Below are positions 21,230-32,532 of a DNA stretch of 64,000 nucleotides, piece after piece. The translations under genes and the position numbers were made by a program. Within the stretch, counting starts at the first letter, position 1, and each line of letters opens with the position of its first letter. The notes beneath the pieces are model-generated. The model was given only the letters and a program-made list of their open reading frames with translations. It did no database searches and was not told the origin of the DNA. Source of the DNA: Spirometra erinaceieuropaei. Lineage: Eukaryota; Platyhelminthes; Cestoda; Diphyllobothriidea; Diphyllobothriidae. Where the stretch lies: assembly GCA_902702965.1 (NCBI GenBank), contig CACRXP010000071.1:412540-476539 (forward strand), in the 5' to 3' direction.

Positions 21230-22185
21230 GTTAGTGGCATGAAATGTTTGTCGAAAATCACAAATGTATTTTCTATTAGAAGGGAATACTAGGGTTCGGT
21301 TGCAGTACTGATTATCATGCGATATAATCATGACGATATTAAAGTCATGCGAGGATGCTGGTTTTTGAACGAGCTCCTTTCCGGTCGCCTAGAAAGACTA
21401 CACTCGGTAAAGAACAACCACATAAATATGATGCATTTAAACATGGGTTTTAGATGTCTTTCTAAGTTTACATATATTTTATTTGAAAAACGCATAGGAA
21501 TTTACTTCCGCCTCCTTATTCTTCAGAAAGTTACGTTAACTTCATATTCTTATTGTTGAAGAAAGGGTATATTTTGAGTTAGAAGCAAGTTTATAATTAT
21601 AGGATTTTTAAGATCGTGAATTGTCCACCAACACAGCATCGCATTCGTTTGTTTTTTTGATTCTGTCTGTGAAGATCGCAACATGGTCCACGTGCATTGT
21701 AAAACTTTTCGAGGCCTGTATAACCCTTCCTATTAGTGTGGAAAAATTTATGAATTTCCCCACAAGGAAAGTGTGAAACATGTAGATTAAAACCTTAAGC
21801 ACAAAGACAACTTCAGGTCAGGACAAAACTTACTCGGAGATCGAGAAAAGCCGTTAAAATAAAAAATTCAAGTTCTTCAAGTATAAAATTTGCGTAAGAT
21901 GTGGCCTGCTATAAAATGAGAAGACGAAAGAGGATTTTATGCATTTTTTCACAAAATATCCTTAAATTTGCATGCATACTACATAAGTAGTCATTTTTCG
22001 TCGGGTACAATTGTTGCAGGCAGCCGACGAGGGCTCATTTCAAAAGCCGGCATTCTGGCGTGACTGAAATATCATGACATTATGTCGCATGCTAATTAAT
22101 TTCACAACTTCGGCTAAGTAATCCTTCCAAATCGAAAACACATTTCAGAATTTCGGTTAACATTTCACGACGTAGGCACGCAAGC
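21230..22185. mobile_element. Degenerate foldback element
   Basis: The left part (GGCATGAAATG..., GTATTTTCTATTAGAAGGGAATAC) and the right part (GTAATCCTTCCAAATCGAAAAC..., GTTAACATTTCACGACG) are diverged reverse complements with the same internal order as foldback A elements. The ends and any TA duplication are no longer clear. Confidence 0.65.
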
Positions 22186-22539
22186 AATTGCCGGTGGCAA
22201 CATTCCTTCTATGAGTTTAGCCCGTCTCCTCAACTGACCTTTGGGTGTCTTGAGACGGCTCCAATGACTGACAGGAGATGCAATCAACGACGGAAGACCA
22301 AAGGACCAGCTACATGTTTCGGACCTGCGGAATGGCAACCGACTCAGTATCTCTATGCTCTCGAAAGTGAGAACTTCTAAAATATGCACTTTTACCCACC
22401 ATTGTCTCTGCAAAAGTTCACCAAGACGCACGTACACAAAATGAAGAAACTGACCATTCGAGCAACCGCATATTCGGCGGTGAACTCATAGGTGGCATAG
22501 TTCAGGAAGAAAGAAAAATATGAATGCAAGTTAACTCAC

Positions 22540-22582
22540 GATGGAACAACCGGATTCCAGATTCGTATAAGCCTATCCATTC
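22540..22582 (-). CDS. WD40 gene exon 8 (43-nt microexon)
   Basis: This exon is 43 nt, consisting of 2 + 39 + 2 bases. The acceptor is TTATTTTTAG|GA and the donor is CCATC|GTGAGT. It encodes MDRLIRIWNPVVP, completing the blade begun in exon 7 as VTGG|MDRLIRIWNP and joining to RPVLKLFGH of exon 9 through a Ser codon split by the intron. It lies alone between introns of 7.5 and 9.3 kb and is too short for ORF-based detection. Phase fit on both sides makes it convincing. Confidence 0.88.
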
Positions 22583-22934
22583 CTAAAAATAAGTGATAGA
22601 CCATATCGTACGTAACGATAAGAGGACACATGAGACTGAACAGAATGCACGGAAATTCATACAGACATTTACTAATACTCCCACCAGCTTAGAGCACGGA
22701 AGACAAGATGTGATTGACAAGTTTCAGGGATAAAAATTATGCGGTCGGGTTTCATCATGAAATATTTCCTTTCCTGAAGTCAGAGGTGTCAAATGGCATT
22801 TTCACATGGCTTGGAAAAGTCCCGAGTGCAGACGGTGAAACCTGGTCGTGTGGTGTAGGTGTTTGAGCATCTGCCTGTGGTACTCGATGAACAACTTGGA
22901 CTGAATTTGTGTTACTTCGTCCTACCTATTTTAG

Positions 22935-23030
22935 GGCATGGTTAACTGATGGCGACAAAGAAGACAGAAATGAGCACCCCGATCTCCCTAGTCCTTGTCC
23001 GTATTCATTCTACACGGTTGATTGTTTGCT
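22935..23030 (+). mobile_element. SINE-like repeat, copy 4 (fragment)
   Basis: CTGATGG (22947-22953), 14 nt, GAAA (22968-22971), then a CCCGATCTCCCTAGTCCTTGTC stretch that parallels the CCGGTCTCCCTTGTC of the 4530 copy. Stem II is no longer well paired. Confidence 0.5.
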
Positions 23031-24067
23031 TTTGGCGCGCCCGGCAGCCTGTTCTTTTCCGTGAGACGTCGCTTTGTACAAAGAAGTTGTGACTGTATGA
23101 CTGCAAAAAATTCGCCAGTTAGAGCTCACTTTCGCAACCATTTAGCTCATAGGTCGATTGAAAGCCGATATAATCGATCGCTTGCCTCACAGTTCGCTTG
23201 AAAACTTTACTACAACCTTTACGACAGACCCATTTGGATCAAACACCAACTGAGGTCATGCCGGCCGTCAATAAATTGCCCTACTCGAGCTGCATTCAAT
23301 GGCAGTCACTAATGCACGGTCCACACCGACTCTGATCCGGAAGAAGGTCTTTCGGACTTCGGGATTCCGTTCATATTGTTATCATGCGTTAGTTCGGGGG
23401 TTATGTTATTTTACAAATTTCTTTGACCTCACAGAGGCAAGTGCGTTTGTGGTGGCCCACTAACTTTGCTACAATGAGCAAAATTCTCAATATCCTTTCT
23501 GGCGTGACACGTCAACTGTCAGGGGGGGGGGGTGAATCCAGTACGGGTGTGAATGTTGATTGGAATGTTCTCCTCTGACGACTGGTCCAGGCAACTGAAG
23601 TTCCTCGCTGCCCATCTAGGCGCTTGCTTGCTGGTACTTCTTTACTTGACTGTGATCCATCGCAAGCACCCAACGGCCACCTCCCACGTAAGTGGGAAGT
23701 TTGCGTCTCGGCTCCGTCTGCATTCGGCCTCTATCTAGCATGTACGGTCGGAGTCTGAGACGAAGACGGCGTGCAGAGCACCGTGACTCGGAAGGCAACC
23801 GACTGACGCTCCAACTCAGTCCACGCAGTCTGCCCGGTTGTGTGGAGTGGCGGACTGGTGGGCTGAGAGCCAGGCTGTCACGGCCCCTTCTCATACGATC
23901 TGTGACATTCTCACGCATGTGAGGAGAGTGTTTGTGTTTGTGTGTGTGCTTTATGGTAGTGCCTCTCAGTCGACGACTGTTTGGTCACCCAACCTTGAAG
24001 GGTGACGGCCCAGGCTTAATGCGGGGCCACGTGTTACCCTTCTAGGTCAAAAGGTCTGGAAGCATGT
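23031..24067. other. Intron 7 segment with a short shared repeat
   Basis: The CACCTCCCACGTAAGTGGGAAG stretch (about 23680) resembles CACCTCTCACGTAAGTGGAAAG at 7910, suggesting another dispersed repeat related to R1 surroundings. A poly-G run lies at 23523. No gene was recognised. Confidence 0.35.
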
Positions 24068-24445
24068 GCCATGCCAGTATCAACAAACCATGACCCTCGC
24101 AGCCTGGGCATGCGCTGGCAGTCCCCTGACACCTGGTTCCCTGCCGGCAGATGCGCTTGCGTCCCCGCTGAGTATACAGGTGGCAGGAATGGCTGCCCAG
24201 TCATCATCCTCATCCTTCTGATCCCTGTTGGGGTGTTATTGTTGGTGAGGAATTATAGTCCAATGCTTGTTGTGGGCCAGGGGTTATGGTAGCACAGCCA
24301 GGTGCGAGTACGACCGTGCCAGCCACCTGCGCCCTCCCCCGCCTCCGGTCTTCTTGGTTCTGTCTTGACACCGGGGCCAGGTGCAGAGTGGGGAGGGGGG
24401 GATGCGGCAGATGCCGCAGATACTTTAACCATTAAATGTTATTGG
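24068..24445 (+). repeat. Dispersed repeat R1, copy 3
   Basis: This aligns with 43690-44040: AACCATGACCC, CGCAGCCTGG, ACCTGGTTCCCTGC, CAGCCACCTGCGCCCTCCCC, then GACACCGG and a GGCAGATGC block. It is the same orientation as the 43.7-kb copy. Confidence 0.7.
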
Positions 24446-25639
24446 ATCAACTTGAAGGGGAGGAGAATGGCTCCCCTAACTCCAAATTTCGGTACTTCTT
24501 GTACGCAGGGGAGCCGCGAAGACTACAGGTTCTTCCGCCAATCCGTACATATAAAATTGAGAGGCGATCAGTTTGTGCGGGATAGTTGTCTTTCCCACCT
24601 TCCATGGACAACAGTACTATGTCACGGGGACTTTAACACGTTTTACAGAGAATCTGCTTTTGTGGAGAATGCTTCACGGACTTTCAACCCACGCCGGCGT
24701 CTTGGTTCTTCTTTGAATTTCATTACTCACCCTCCCCCCCACCAAAAGTACACTATTTGTAGTTATTGAACACTCAGTAGCTCCGTAATCTATGCTAGGG
24801 GATTTCACGTTTTTTCTGATCCCTGAAAAGCTAGAATATTTGATGCTGGACCCAGTATCCAGTATCAGTTAGTGTCTAGGTATCCTGTACCGAAGGTTTA
24901 AAAGCGAATAATTGTTCCTTTCAGGACCGATGACTTCCAGGCAGGGCCAGCAGAAACGCCTAATCATAGATCTCCGGCAGTTTCATAAATGGATTGAAAC
25001 GCGGAGTGCCGATCAGCGATTGCGTGGGCGGCTTGGCCAAGAGATAATTTCTTTCATTTCTGCGGTACACCACTGTAAGATTCTGAGATTGTCTTGGAGG
25101 GCGTTTGAGGCCCTGCTTGCTGGCAGGCAACATTGTCCAAGTCATGGTACTGTTATGGCCTGTGAGCCCGTCCTCCCAATGGCCTGCGCTGTGGGTAAGC
25201 TGGACTAAGACGGATGTCAGGCTAGCTCACGGCAAGCGCCAACCGAGCTGCGCTTCGCCATAGAGAGTCCATAACTACTGTCGTACATGCGCGTAGTGGC
25301 AGGCCTTCACGCCGCATCGACTACTGCGCGTAAGCGCATAATCAACTCGTGAACAGCCTGGGACAGTCAACCGGGGCATGGAAGAAAGGAGGGGGAAAAG
25401 GAGTCGACTCTATGGCATGTCAAGACAGTTCCCACAATCATAAATCTGACGCGCCTGGGTCGGGGTTTTGGAGGTTGCTTAATAACGAGATGACTCTATT
25501 TTAATGAAAGCATCCCGGAGTGATTGGAGCACTGAGAGTCAGACTGCAGTGACTCCTCAATTTGTTCTTTGTGGAACTTTCATTTATGCGAGAATTGAAC
25601 CGCCTGGATCATATAGTGATAAGAAACAGGTCGCGTATG
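24446..25639. other. Intron 7 segment, nothing recognised
   Basis: Several short plus-strand frames occur, for example at 24302-24769 and 24912-25208. None has domain-like motifs, and some run through the R1 repeat. Confidence 0.4.
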
Positions 25640-25780
25640 ACATGCGTAGGTAGACTGTGCCCCAGTCCTCCCCCCTCCACCATCGGTCATATTGACGTTG
25701 TCTTGTCATCGTAGCAAAACAGGATGAGATGGGAGAGAGTGCGATAGATACTGCGCAAGCCTGTCTCGCCTTAAACCAAT
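25640..25780 (+). repeat. Dispersed repeat R1, degenerate copy
   Basis: CCCCAGTCCTCCCCCCTCCACC, a TTGTCTTGTCATCG-like segment and GAGAGTGCGATAGATACTGCGC follow the order of the R1 consensus but with many changes. Confidence 0.4.
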
Positions 25781-25902
25781 CATTGGTACTGGGCTCCCCC
25801 TGCTGTGGGACGTACGGTGAACTTCGTCGACTGTGGCAGTTAAACCTATCGGATGGTTTGCGACCTTTTGTAGGCAGCCATTTCAGAACAATGAATTTAT
25901 TG

Positions 25903-25944
25903 GTCTGACGTTTCGGATTCTCTCTCGAACCCATCATCAGAGAC
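25903..25944 (-). ncRNA. Hammerhead ribozyme motif (Penelope/retrozyme type)
   Basis: On the minus strand: stem I GTCT (25944-25941) with AGAC (25906-25903). The core CTGATGA is at 25940-25934, then one extra T. Stem II is GGGTTC/GAATCC, six base pairs with loop GAGAGA. GAAA is at 25914-25911, stem III is AC/GT, and the cleavage triplet GTC ends at 25907. All core bases are consensus. The GAAACGTC ending is typical of hammerheads in Penelope terminal repeats. No reverse transcriptase was seen next to it, so it may be a solo terminal repeat or a retrozyme-like remnant. Confidence 0.72.
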
Positions 25945-27644
25945 AGTCGCAGATAAGACCGGAGTCCAGCCACAGTGGCGGACATTACCGTTGCGTTGTT
26001 CGCGACTGCGTTTCGTTAGTATTATTTTTTTCCGACTGGTTTTCACCGAATACTGCTCCACTTTCCACCACCTACGGATGCGCTGGGTAACCCACAGTTG
26101 CAGCACTAGGCAGTTTCCGGCCTCCCAAGGTTCCTCTATTCCTGGAAAAACAGCACTGAACAACGTGAGTGCGGTATCTGTCAAGTTGAAAACGGCCAGA
26201 CAGGTTATCCGACTGAATTTATTTCATTCCTCTATTTTTGAAAGTCATACATTCTTCCTAACTCTGCTACTTACCCTTTCACCAATATTCGCCATGAAAT
26301 ATGACGCGGGCCGAATAAGTATTCGGACAGGCACAGTTTTTGTTTACCACCATAAATTCAAACCTAGCTCATTCTTCTATCATGGAGAGCTATGGGCGTC
26401 CTCTCCGGTGACGAAATAACAACCTTGGAGATGTTGCTTCTCTATTATATGTAAGTGGCGTTTTGCCAAACGTAAATAAAACCCTGGGCTAGCAATCTGA
26501 GATAGGAGAAGAGATAATTCATGGACAGGCCTCTGACCACGTCTGGTACCCTTTTCACTGTAGATTAGCATAAAATATGGCAACAAGCTTGGTGGACGGG
26601 ACGTCTAAATGCAGAAATGGGTATCCCACTGAGGACTACTCAGTGTGTGTTGGCGTGAGAACTAAAGGAAGGCTGTTGGTGACATCATTTGCAGTCAGAT
26701 TATGATCCAGGCTGCTGAGACGGAAGTACAGCTATGCATGCGAGGATGCTCTTCGAGGGCCGCACGGATTGTGGGTTTCGAAGTCAAGGCCTGACAGCGA
26801 AGAAGAAATTCGAGGAAGAGCCAAAATAAAGCTGACCAATGACTAGATGCAGAGAAAAGCAACTACCACCGTTGTCGCCAGCAGCAATGAGCAGTCACCG
26901 AAGCAGAAATATGCAACTGCTGTGAGGAACATGGGTGGCCAACACGAAATGACGGCTAAGGTTTTGTTTGGTTCTGACGTTCAGTACAGTAGACAACAGG
27001 GACCAGTGGTTGAAACGCATCCGTCGCAGACGCCTCCAGATATTCCACCGCCGATTGCCATTATGGCACTCTGGACTTTACTGATCTCGTAAACAAGGTA
27101 CAGAGGAAATCCCAAACATAGCGAATCTCGCAAAACACGCTTAGGAGGAAAGTTCTTAGTTGGAACTACAATGAAGATGGACATGAAATTCGCATGAAAG
27201 TGGCGTTCATCAACATGACATAATTGCAAAACGGAGTATGCGCGCTCTGAGGTTCTTTGTGGCTCCAGGCTAGACCTCTTTCGTGCAATTTCGATGGCAG
27301 TCGACTAAGTTAGTGCTCATGGTCCGTCAGTTTGAACACCAATTTAAACGACCGCTTCGATCAGGGTTTATATCTTAGATTTTTGTAGCCTGGGAATGAA
27401 AGCTGACTCGCTGGAGATAGCAAATACATCTGCATCAATTCTTGCTCGTTATTTCAGGTAAGACTTCTCACATATCGCGGCTTCATAAACAGGAAGAAGT
27501 TGGATTGATCATTTGAACCATGGCTTGCATGATAGATTATCACACTTATTACAAAATACCCGTTTTGTGTGAAAAATGTGGTAATTGAAAGACTGTTTAT
27601 AAAGAAGACGATTTATAAAGAAGGCGGGCGCTCATCGATCAGCT
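25945..27644. other. Intron 7 segment, nothing recognised
   Basis: Overlapping frames on both strands (25991-26419, 26847-27092) lack recognisable motifs or splice-supported boundaries. Confidence 0.4.
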
Positions 27645-27852
27645 TACGGGACGTACTTATTCCATGTAGAGCCACACAAAGAGTACCGATAAAGACAAGA
27701 GAGACCGGACTGGCAACTTCTGGCTTATTAGCCACTATCAGCCAGTAATAGCCAAACTCAGGTGTGAGAAATGTCTGGGGTTCGAACTCGAGTTCGTTTG
27801 CTTATTGAGGATTAGTAAGTCCAGCGTTCTAACCACTGAGGAACGGGGACTT
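27645..27852 (-). mobile_element. SINE, tRNA-headed, with hammerhead remnant (copy 5)
   Basis: Read on the minus strand, the order is a tRNA-like head (CTCAGTGGTTAGAACGCTGG, then GAGTTCGAACCCC as B box, 27852-27775), a 25-bp linker, and the hammerhead region (27747-27703). A TCTCTTGTCTTTATCGGTA body shared with the 4530 copy follows. The hammerhead core is CTGATAG/GAAG and therefore mutated, but stem I (ACTGG/CCGGT) and stem II (GGC/GCC, loop TAATAA) are intact. Confidence 0.72.
27775..27852 (-). promoter_or_regulatory. tRNA-like RNA polymerase III promoter head of the SINE
   Basis: The B box GAGTTCGAACCCC fits GWTCRANNC exactly. The A-box region CTCAGTGGTTAGA resembles the D-arm of many tRNAs. 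No cloverleaf with a proper acceptor stem was found, so this is a SINE head and not a tRNA gene. Confidence 0.65.
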
Positions 27853-27892
27853 TGTCCTCTCGGTTACGATACGAACAGAAGAGAACTCACCA

Positions 27893-28125
27893 ATCAGGTT
27901 ATGGGTCCCATCCTCAGGTGCCATCTCACCTGAGGTTGGGTAGAGTCAGCTGACGGTGGTCACTAAGCCAGAAATGGCTGTTCAGGTTTTCCTGATATGG
28001 TTTTGGTGCTACCTTATCTGCCTGCACTACCAGTTGCTATTCGACTGTCTGAGATGGCTGCAGACTGAGTCAGAAGACACAACAGGACGAGGACGTCCCC
28101 TGACCTGATCGGTGAGCGCTCCTTA
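27893..28125 (+). mobile_element. SINE-like repeat, copy 6, head-to-head with copy 5
   Basis: CTGACGG (27950-27956), 14 nt, GAAA (27971-27974), stem II GGT/GCC with wobble and stem III ATGG/CTGT with wobbles, followed by the same 150-bp body as the 4530 copy, ending GACCTGATCGGTGAGC. It lies about 40 bp from the head of the oppositely oriented copy 5. Confidence 0.65.
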
Positions 28126-28334
28126 CCACAGTTGATAGGACCGACCAAAACTGACAGAAAAACGAGCCCATAGTTCTGTGGTTCGAAAACTAGACTTTTA
28201 AGGCTCAATAGCCAAAAGAACCAGGTGCTTTCAGGTTGGGTGTGAGCGATCCTCTTAACAGACCATAAGAATAGGCATAAACACTCCAAAAAAGGTGAAC
28301 CTGCGCATAATTCCAGAAAGGGCAAAATATTCCC

Positions 28335-28510
28335 GTGCCCTAGCCCCAACAATAACCCTAATATAAAACTAAGTCGTCGCCACAATCTTGGTATTAACCC
28401 CAAAGATATCACAAACACCTACCATAACCTTAAACTTGATCCTGACTCACCCTACCGTTAACTCTAAATCTAGCCTCAAACCTATTCCCTAACCTAACTC
28501 TTATCCTTAT
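28335..28510 (-). repeat. Degenerate TTAGGG-like array (reverse orientation)
   Basis: CCCTAGCCCCAACAATAACCCTAA-like units with ACCCTAACC variants across about 170 bp. It is highly diverged. Confidence 0.5.
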
Positions 28511-28844
28511 TTCACCGGAAATCGGCTCAAACTCACCCGCATTGCAGGTGGTTTTTATTCGTATGTCCTGTTTAGGGGACCATATAAGTCAGTCCTACCA
28601 ACTTCAATATATTTGGTAGAAAACGCACAAAATATTCCTTGTTGTATCCACTTAATAGCATATTATGTCTTGAGGAAAGAATATCCTTCGGCTTTAAAGA
28701 ACCTTTTTAAATTCCCAAATACTTTCGAATTCGACTTGCATCTAGACCATATAAGTTAGCCCTACCTGACTGGCTAAGCCAATAATCTTGGACCTCGGAG
28801 TCTTTTTCGATACAACCTCACACGAGATTTGGGTTTATTTGCCT

Positions 28845-29075
28845 GTGAGTTCGACCGTCGATTTCGACGATGTCTACCGTATGCCCCACAGCAGGGGGTG
28901 GGAGCAGGGACGGTGACTTGCGCAGGGGTTTATAGTGCCAGTCGATTTACGCTGCATCTACCACACTCTCTCCTCCTGGCCCGACTGAGTCCGGTGTCAA
29001 GACTGAGTCAAGAAGGCCGGAGACGAGGAAGGCCACAGGTGGATGGCTTGGACGGATCCTCACCTTGGCGTTCCA
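28845..29075 (-). repeat. Dispersed repeat R1, copy 4 (reverse orientation)
   Basis: CGACCGTCG, GTCTACCGTATGCCCCACAG, GCTGCATCTACC, GACTGAGTCCGGTGTCAAGAC and GGCCACAGGTGGATGG occur in the reverse order of the 8657 and 43690 copies. The long plus-strand frame at 28829-29386 simply runs through this repeat. Confidence 0.65.
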
Positions 29076-30065
29076 CTCCGCATCCCCTGGTCTACACAAC
29101 AAATAACCAAGTTTTTCACCAACGCAACAGAGATTGGGGGCTGACACGACCGAAACCGCACCTAGGCGTGCCGCCAACGCCTGGCTCGGATCCCACACTG
29201 TGGTGGGAGTGCCATAAAGACCACATTAAAAAGGAGTCATTTCAGCCTGACTCTCAGACCACCACCGGTCAAGGAGGAGGTCCAAGTTACCCCGTCAGTT
29301 GGCAACCTTCCAAGCCACGGCTTTTAGTGCACCGTGATAGCTTCAAGCACGTCAGATTATTTGTAATGAGGAGGAAAGTGCGCTGAGTCGTCCACCTCAC
29401 TCTCACTTCCCATTCCCACACCCGAGCCGCCGTCCAAGCCGGTCGGAAGACTGGAGCGGGGAAATTCGGCATACAAAATAAGTCAGTCGTTCTGGGTGCA
29501 TTATGCCATTTGGAGCGTCAGAGCTTTGTTCCATGCTGTCGGAAATTGGATGCAATGGTGTTTTGAAAACCGTACACAGAAATTACCTTGAAAAGCCAAA
29601 GAAAATGTAGCAAAACAAAACGTGTTTCAGAAAATTAAAAAAATTAGTAAACCTTGCGAAAACAAGACACTCTGCAGTTTCAGGAACCTTTTGTAAAACA
29701 AGCATAAAAACAAATAATATGCTAGTTTTTTTCAATGTTGCAGTTGAATTCACATAAACACCAGGTGAAAAAAGTCATATTTTACATAAGCGCCGAATAT
29801 TGCAGTGTCAGGTCACCGTAGATGCGTAGGAACACTATTACTGGAGAGTTAGAGTACCAAAAATCCTAAGTATTCTGTGCTTACATCTCACGCACAGGAC
29901 TATTGCAGTCACTCAAATAAATTCCCATATTTGCGAGCGCATTTAAAATCCTGTTTAATACTTTGCAATTTACAGCCCAAAGAGACTAAACTGCAACAGA
30001 GTTAGGCCGAATATGGGAATGTAAAAAGAGGAGATCAATGTTTTAAGAATATGCTGGAATATTAC
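29076..30065. other. Intron 7 segment next to exon 7, nothing recognised
   Basis: AT-rich after 29480. No motif-bearing frames were found up to the exon 7 donor. Confidence 0.4.
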
Positions 30066-30164
30066 CGCCAGTCACCAGAAGGTTCCGATCCCTGGAGTAG
30101 GCAAAAGTCCGGGCACCTTTGTAAATCTTGAAGACTTGCTGATCGATAGCTAATCGGTGCTTAG
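30066..30164 (-). CDS. WD40 gene exon 7
   Basis: This exon is 99 nt: two bases plus 32 codons plus one base. The acceptor is CTCTGCAAG|CT and the donor is GGCG|GTAATA. It encodes QQVFKIYKGARTFAYSRDRN and LLVTGG, the canonical first half of a blade that must be completed by a D-R-x-x-R-x-W motif. That motif is supplied by the 43-nt exon 8. Confidence 0.88.
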
Positions 30165-31439
30165 CTTGCAGAGCAGTCCGACTACGCGGGGCAGCGATGG
30201 AGGGCCGACCTACGAGGTGGGTTCGCAAGGGACGGCCCGAGGGAGCTGAATGTGAAGGGACCGAGCAGCAATTTTACGAATATGCAGCATTAATGTACAA
30301 AGTGCACAGCTACATTTGTAATCTATATATATAAAAATGGAAGGGTTTTTTTTCTGTGTTATACCTAATCTCCGAAAGTACTGCACCGATTTCGCTGAAA
30401 TTTGGACACAACCCGACCAGCGCATAGGGCCGGGTTTTTGGCTGGTCAGTTGTGTAATTATGCCCATGGTATGCCTGTGATGAGTAAAAAAACTGGACTT
30501 TTTCCGGCCTAACAACGCCACCAGCTGCGGCCACTTGACCTACATCCGCTTGCGCCCACACGTGCGCCCAGACTGCGGCCACTTGACCGACATTCGCTCA
30601 AACGCACGTGCTCCACCCGACAGCCGCGCTCACCCCACCACCCACCCTGCAGGCACTTGAGCAGGCCCTCCACGCCCTCTGGGCCGATACAATATGGGCC
30701 GCCATAGCAAACCACCCCTGGGGCAAAAAAACGCAACACTTGGACGCCACTTAAAATTGCCCACAGTTCATATAATAGTAGGGCCGTCACCGCTGCCTCG
30801 GGGATTCCCGGGGGTGAGGACTGGATGCGGTTAACACTGCCCCTTTCCCTCCCCCGCACAACCCACATAATGGGGCTGTCGCCCAATGTCAGCTCAGTAT
30901 TGTGCAGTTCGGCTTGCGGAAGCCCGGTTGCGGTCACGGCTGCCGCGTTCTGCAGCTTCAGGCCTGCTTCGTTCAGCAACAGGATGAACACAGCCAGCTG
31001 GGAGTGGCCGAATGGCGCCAGCGAGGAACAGCAGACGAGCGTCAAGCACGACTCGGTAGTCAGTATTCACGCACCCTGATGCTGTTGTAAATGACGGTGC
31101 GACAACAACCGTTGGAAGACTAACGATTTTAGGGTCAGGTGATACCATATATACCGACAGTCAGAGACCGATTCCAACGTAGCATCCATTTTCTTTTCGG
31201 GATGGTACCGATGGATATCACTTCAACGTTAAGATGATAAATCCAGTCAGTGATGAGGTAATGCCCATGAAGTGCAGCGCAATGAACTACTACACATACC
31301 GACTTATGATTCGACAGAATGTAAGTAATCCCCCTTTTGAAATGCTGTAAATGGCTTCATCACTGCATTGTGGATATGTATGCGTAAATCGAAACTGAAC
31401 GCCTGCTTTCATTCGCTTAAATCAGACCAAGCTGTGCTC

Positions 31440-32510
31440 TGAAGGATACATTCCTTTGCATGATGCAGTTGTAAACGACGGTAATACAGATAACATTGTA
31501 AGACTAACGCTTTTGTCGTCCACATACACAGACAATCCACGCCATATGGTCGGGTACGCTCGAGGTGCAATTGCTTACGTTTGTCAGTACGGACGTCCAG
31601 ACCTACTGATTAAATTCACATGCAATCCAGTTTGGGGGGATATTTATCAGCTCTTACCTCCTGGGCTGTCGACAGTAAATAGGTATGTCATCTCACAGCA
31701 CGTGTTTTCAGGAAGAAACTGCAATCGCTGATGAACTTCATGGTGAAACACGAGGTGGTTGGGTCTATGCGCTGCCGGATGTATTAGGTGGAATGGCAAA
31801 AGAGGGGACTACCCCATGCACATGTCCTGATCTGGCTGTGTAACCAGACCGCTTCCAACGAAATCGACGACGCAAAATGCGCCGAATTAACTGATATCGA
31901 CGTCGACAATGAGTTGCATGAAGTTGTGGCGAAGAATATGATACATGGACCTTGGATGCACTGAATCCCAATTCTCCAATCCCCTGCCCCTTCCCCCGCA
32001 TGATAGACGGAAGTCCCTTATACCGAAAACGATCAGCGGAAGACATCGGCAAATTGGCAACCGTACGGATGTGAATCGGTGACATAGAAGTTGGTAACCG
32101 CTCGGTTGTTTCGTATTCGCCTTTGCTTTTACAAGCAAACGCAGCTCACATAAATGTGGAACACTGCAATTTTAAGAAATGAATTAGGTACATTTGTAAG
32201 TACGTGAATAAAGGCAGCGACATGGCTGTTTTCGGTCTGCAACACGAAAGGAGATACAGGGATGCGGACATACAACACAATGAAATCGCACAGTATTGGG
32301 CTGGAAGATGCGTCAACGGCAAGAAATTCATGTGGCGAATCCTTTCATTCCCCACCCATGAGCGAAGTCCAGGTGTTGTTCGCTTGCAGTACAGTTAGGG
32401 AATGGGCAATGGGTTTACTTTACCGATGCAAACGCGCAACAGGTTGCCTAAGGTCCACCGGCAACAACATAAACTGCGTTCTCCACGTTAAGCCAAAGTG
32501 ACGCACATGG
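31440..32510 (+). pseudogene. Helitron Rep (helitron-like N) domain, copy 1, broken
   Basis: The first frame (31456-31731) encodes LHDAVVNDGNTDN, YARGAIAYVCQYGRPDLL and FTCNPVWGDIYQLLPPG, the Helitron Rep core. The sequence continues in other frames with HAHVLIW-like, NMIHGPW, SPLLLQANAAHIN and VNKGSDMAVFGLQHER motifs. Several frameshifts and stops are present. Compared with copy 2 it lacks about 420 bp after AGCCAAAGTGACGC (32501). Confidence 0.85.
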
Positions 32511-32532
32511 CTAAACATATCTTCCGTCGACC

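Noticed and set aside
27775..27852. tRNA gene
   Set aside because: A and B boxes are present, but no acceptor stem or cloverleaf. It is continuous with a repeated SINE body.
28829..29386. 185-codon plus-strand frame
   Set aside because: It runs through the dispersed repeat R1, and other R1 copies do not keep the frame.
30509..31045. 178-codon minus-strand frame
   Set aside because: It lies antisense within the Helitron 5' region and has no motif.
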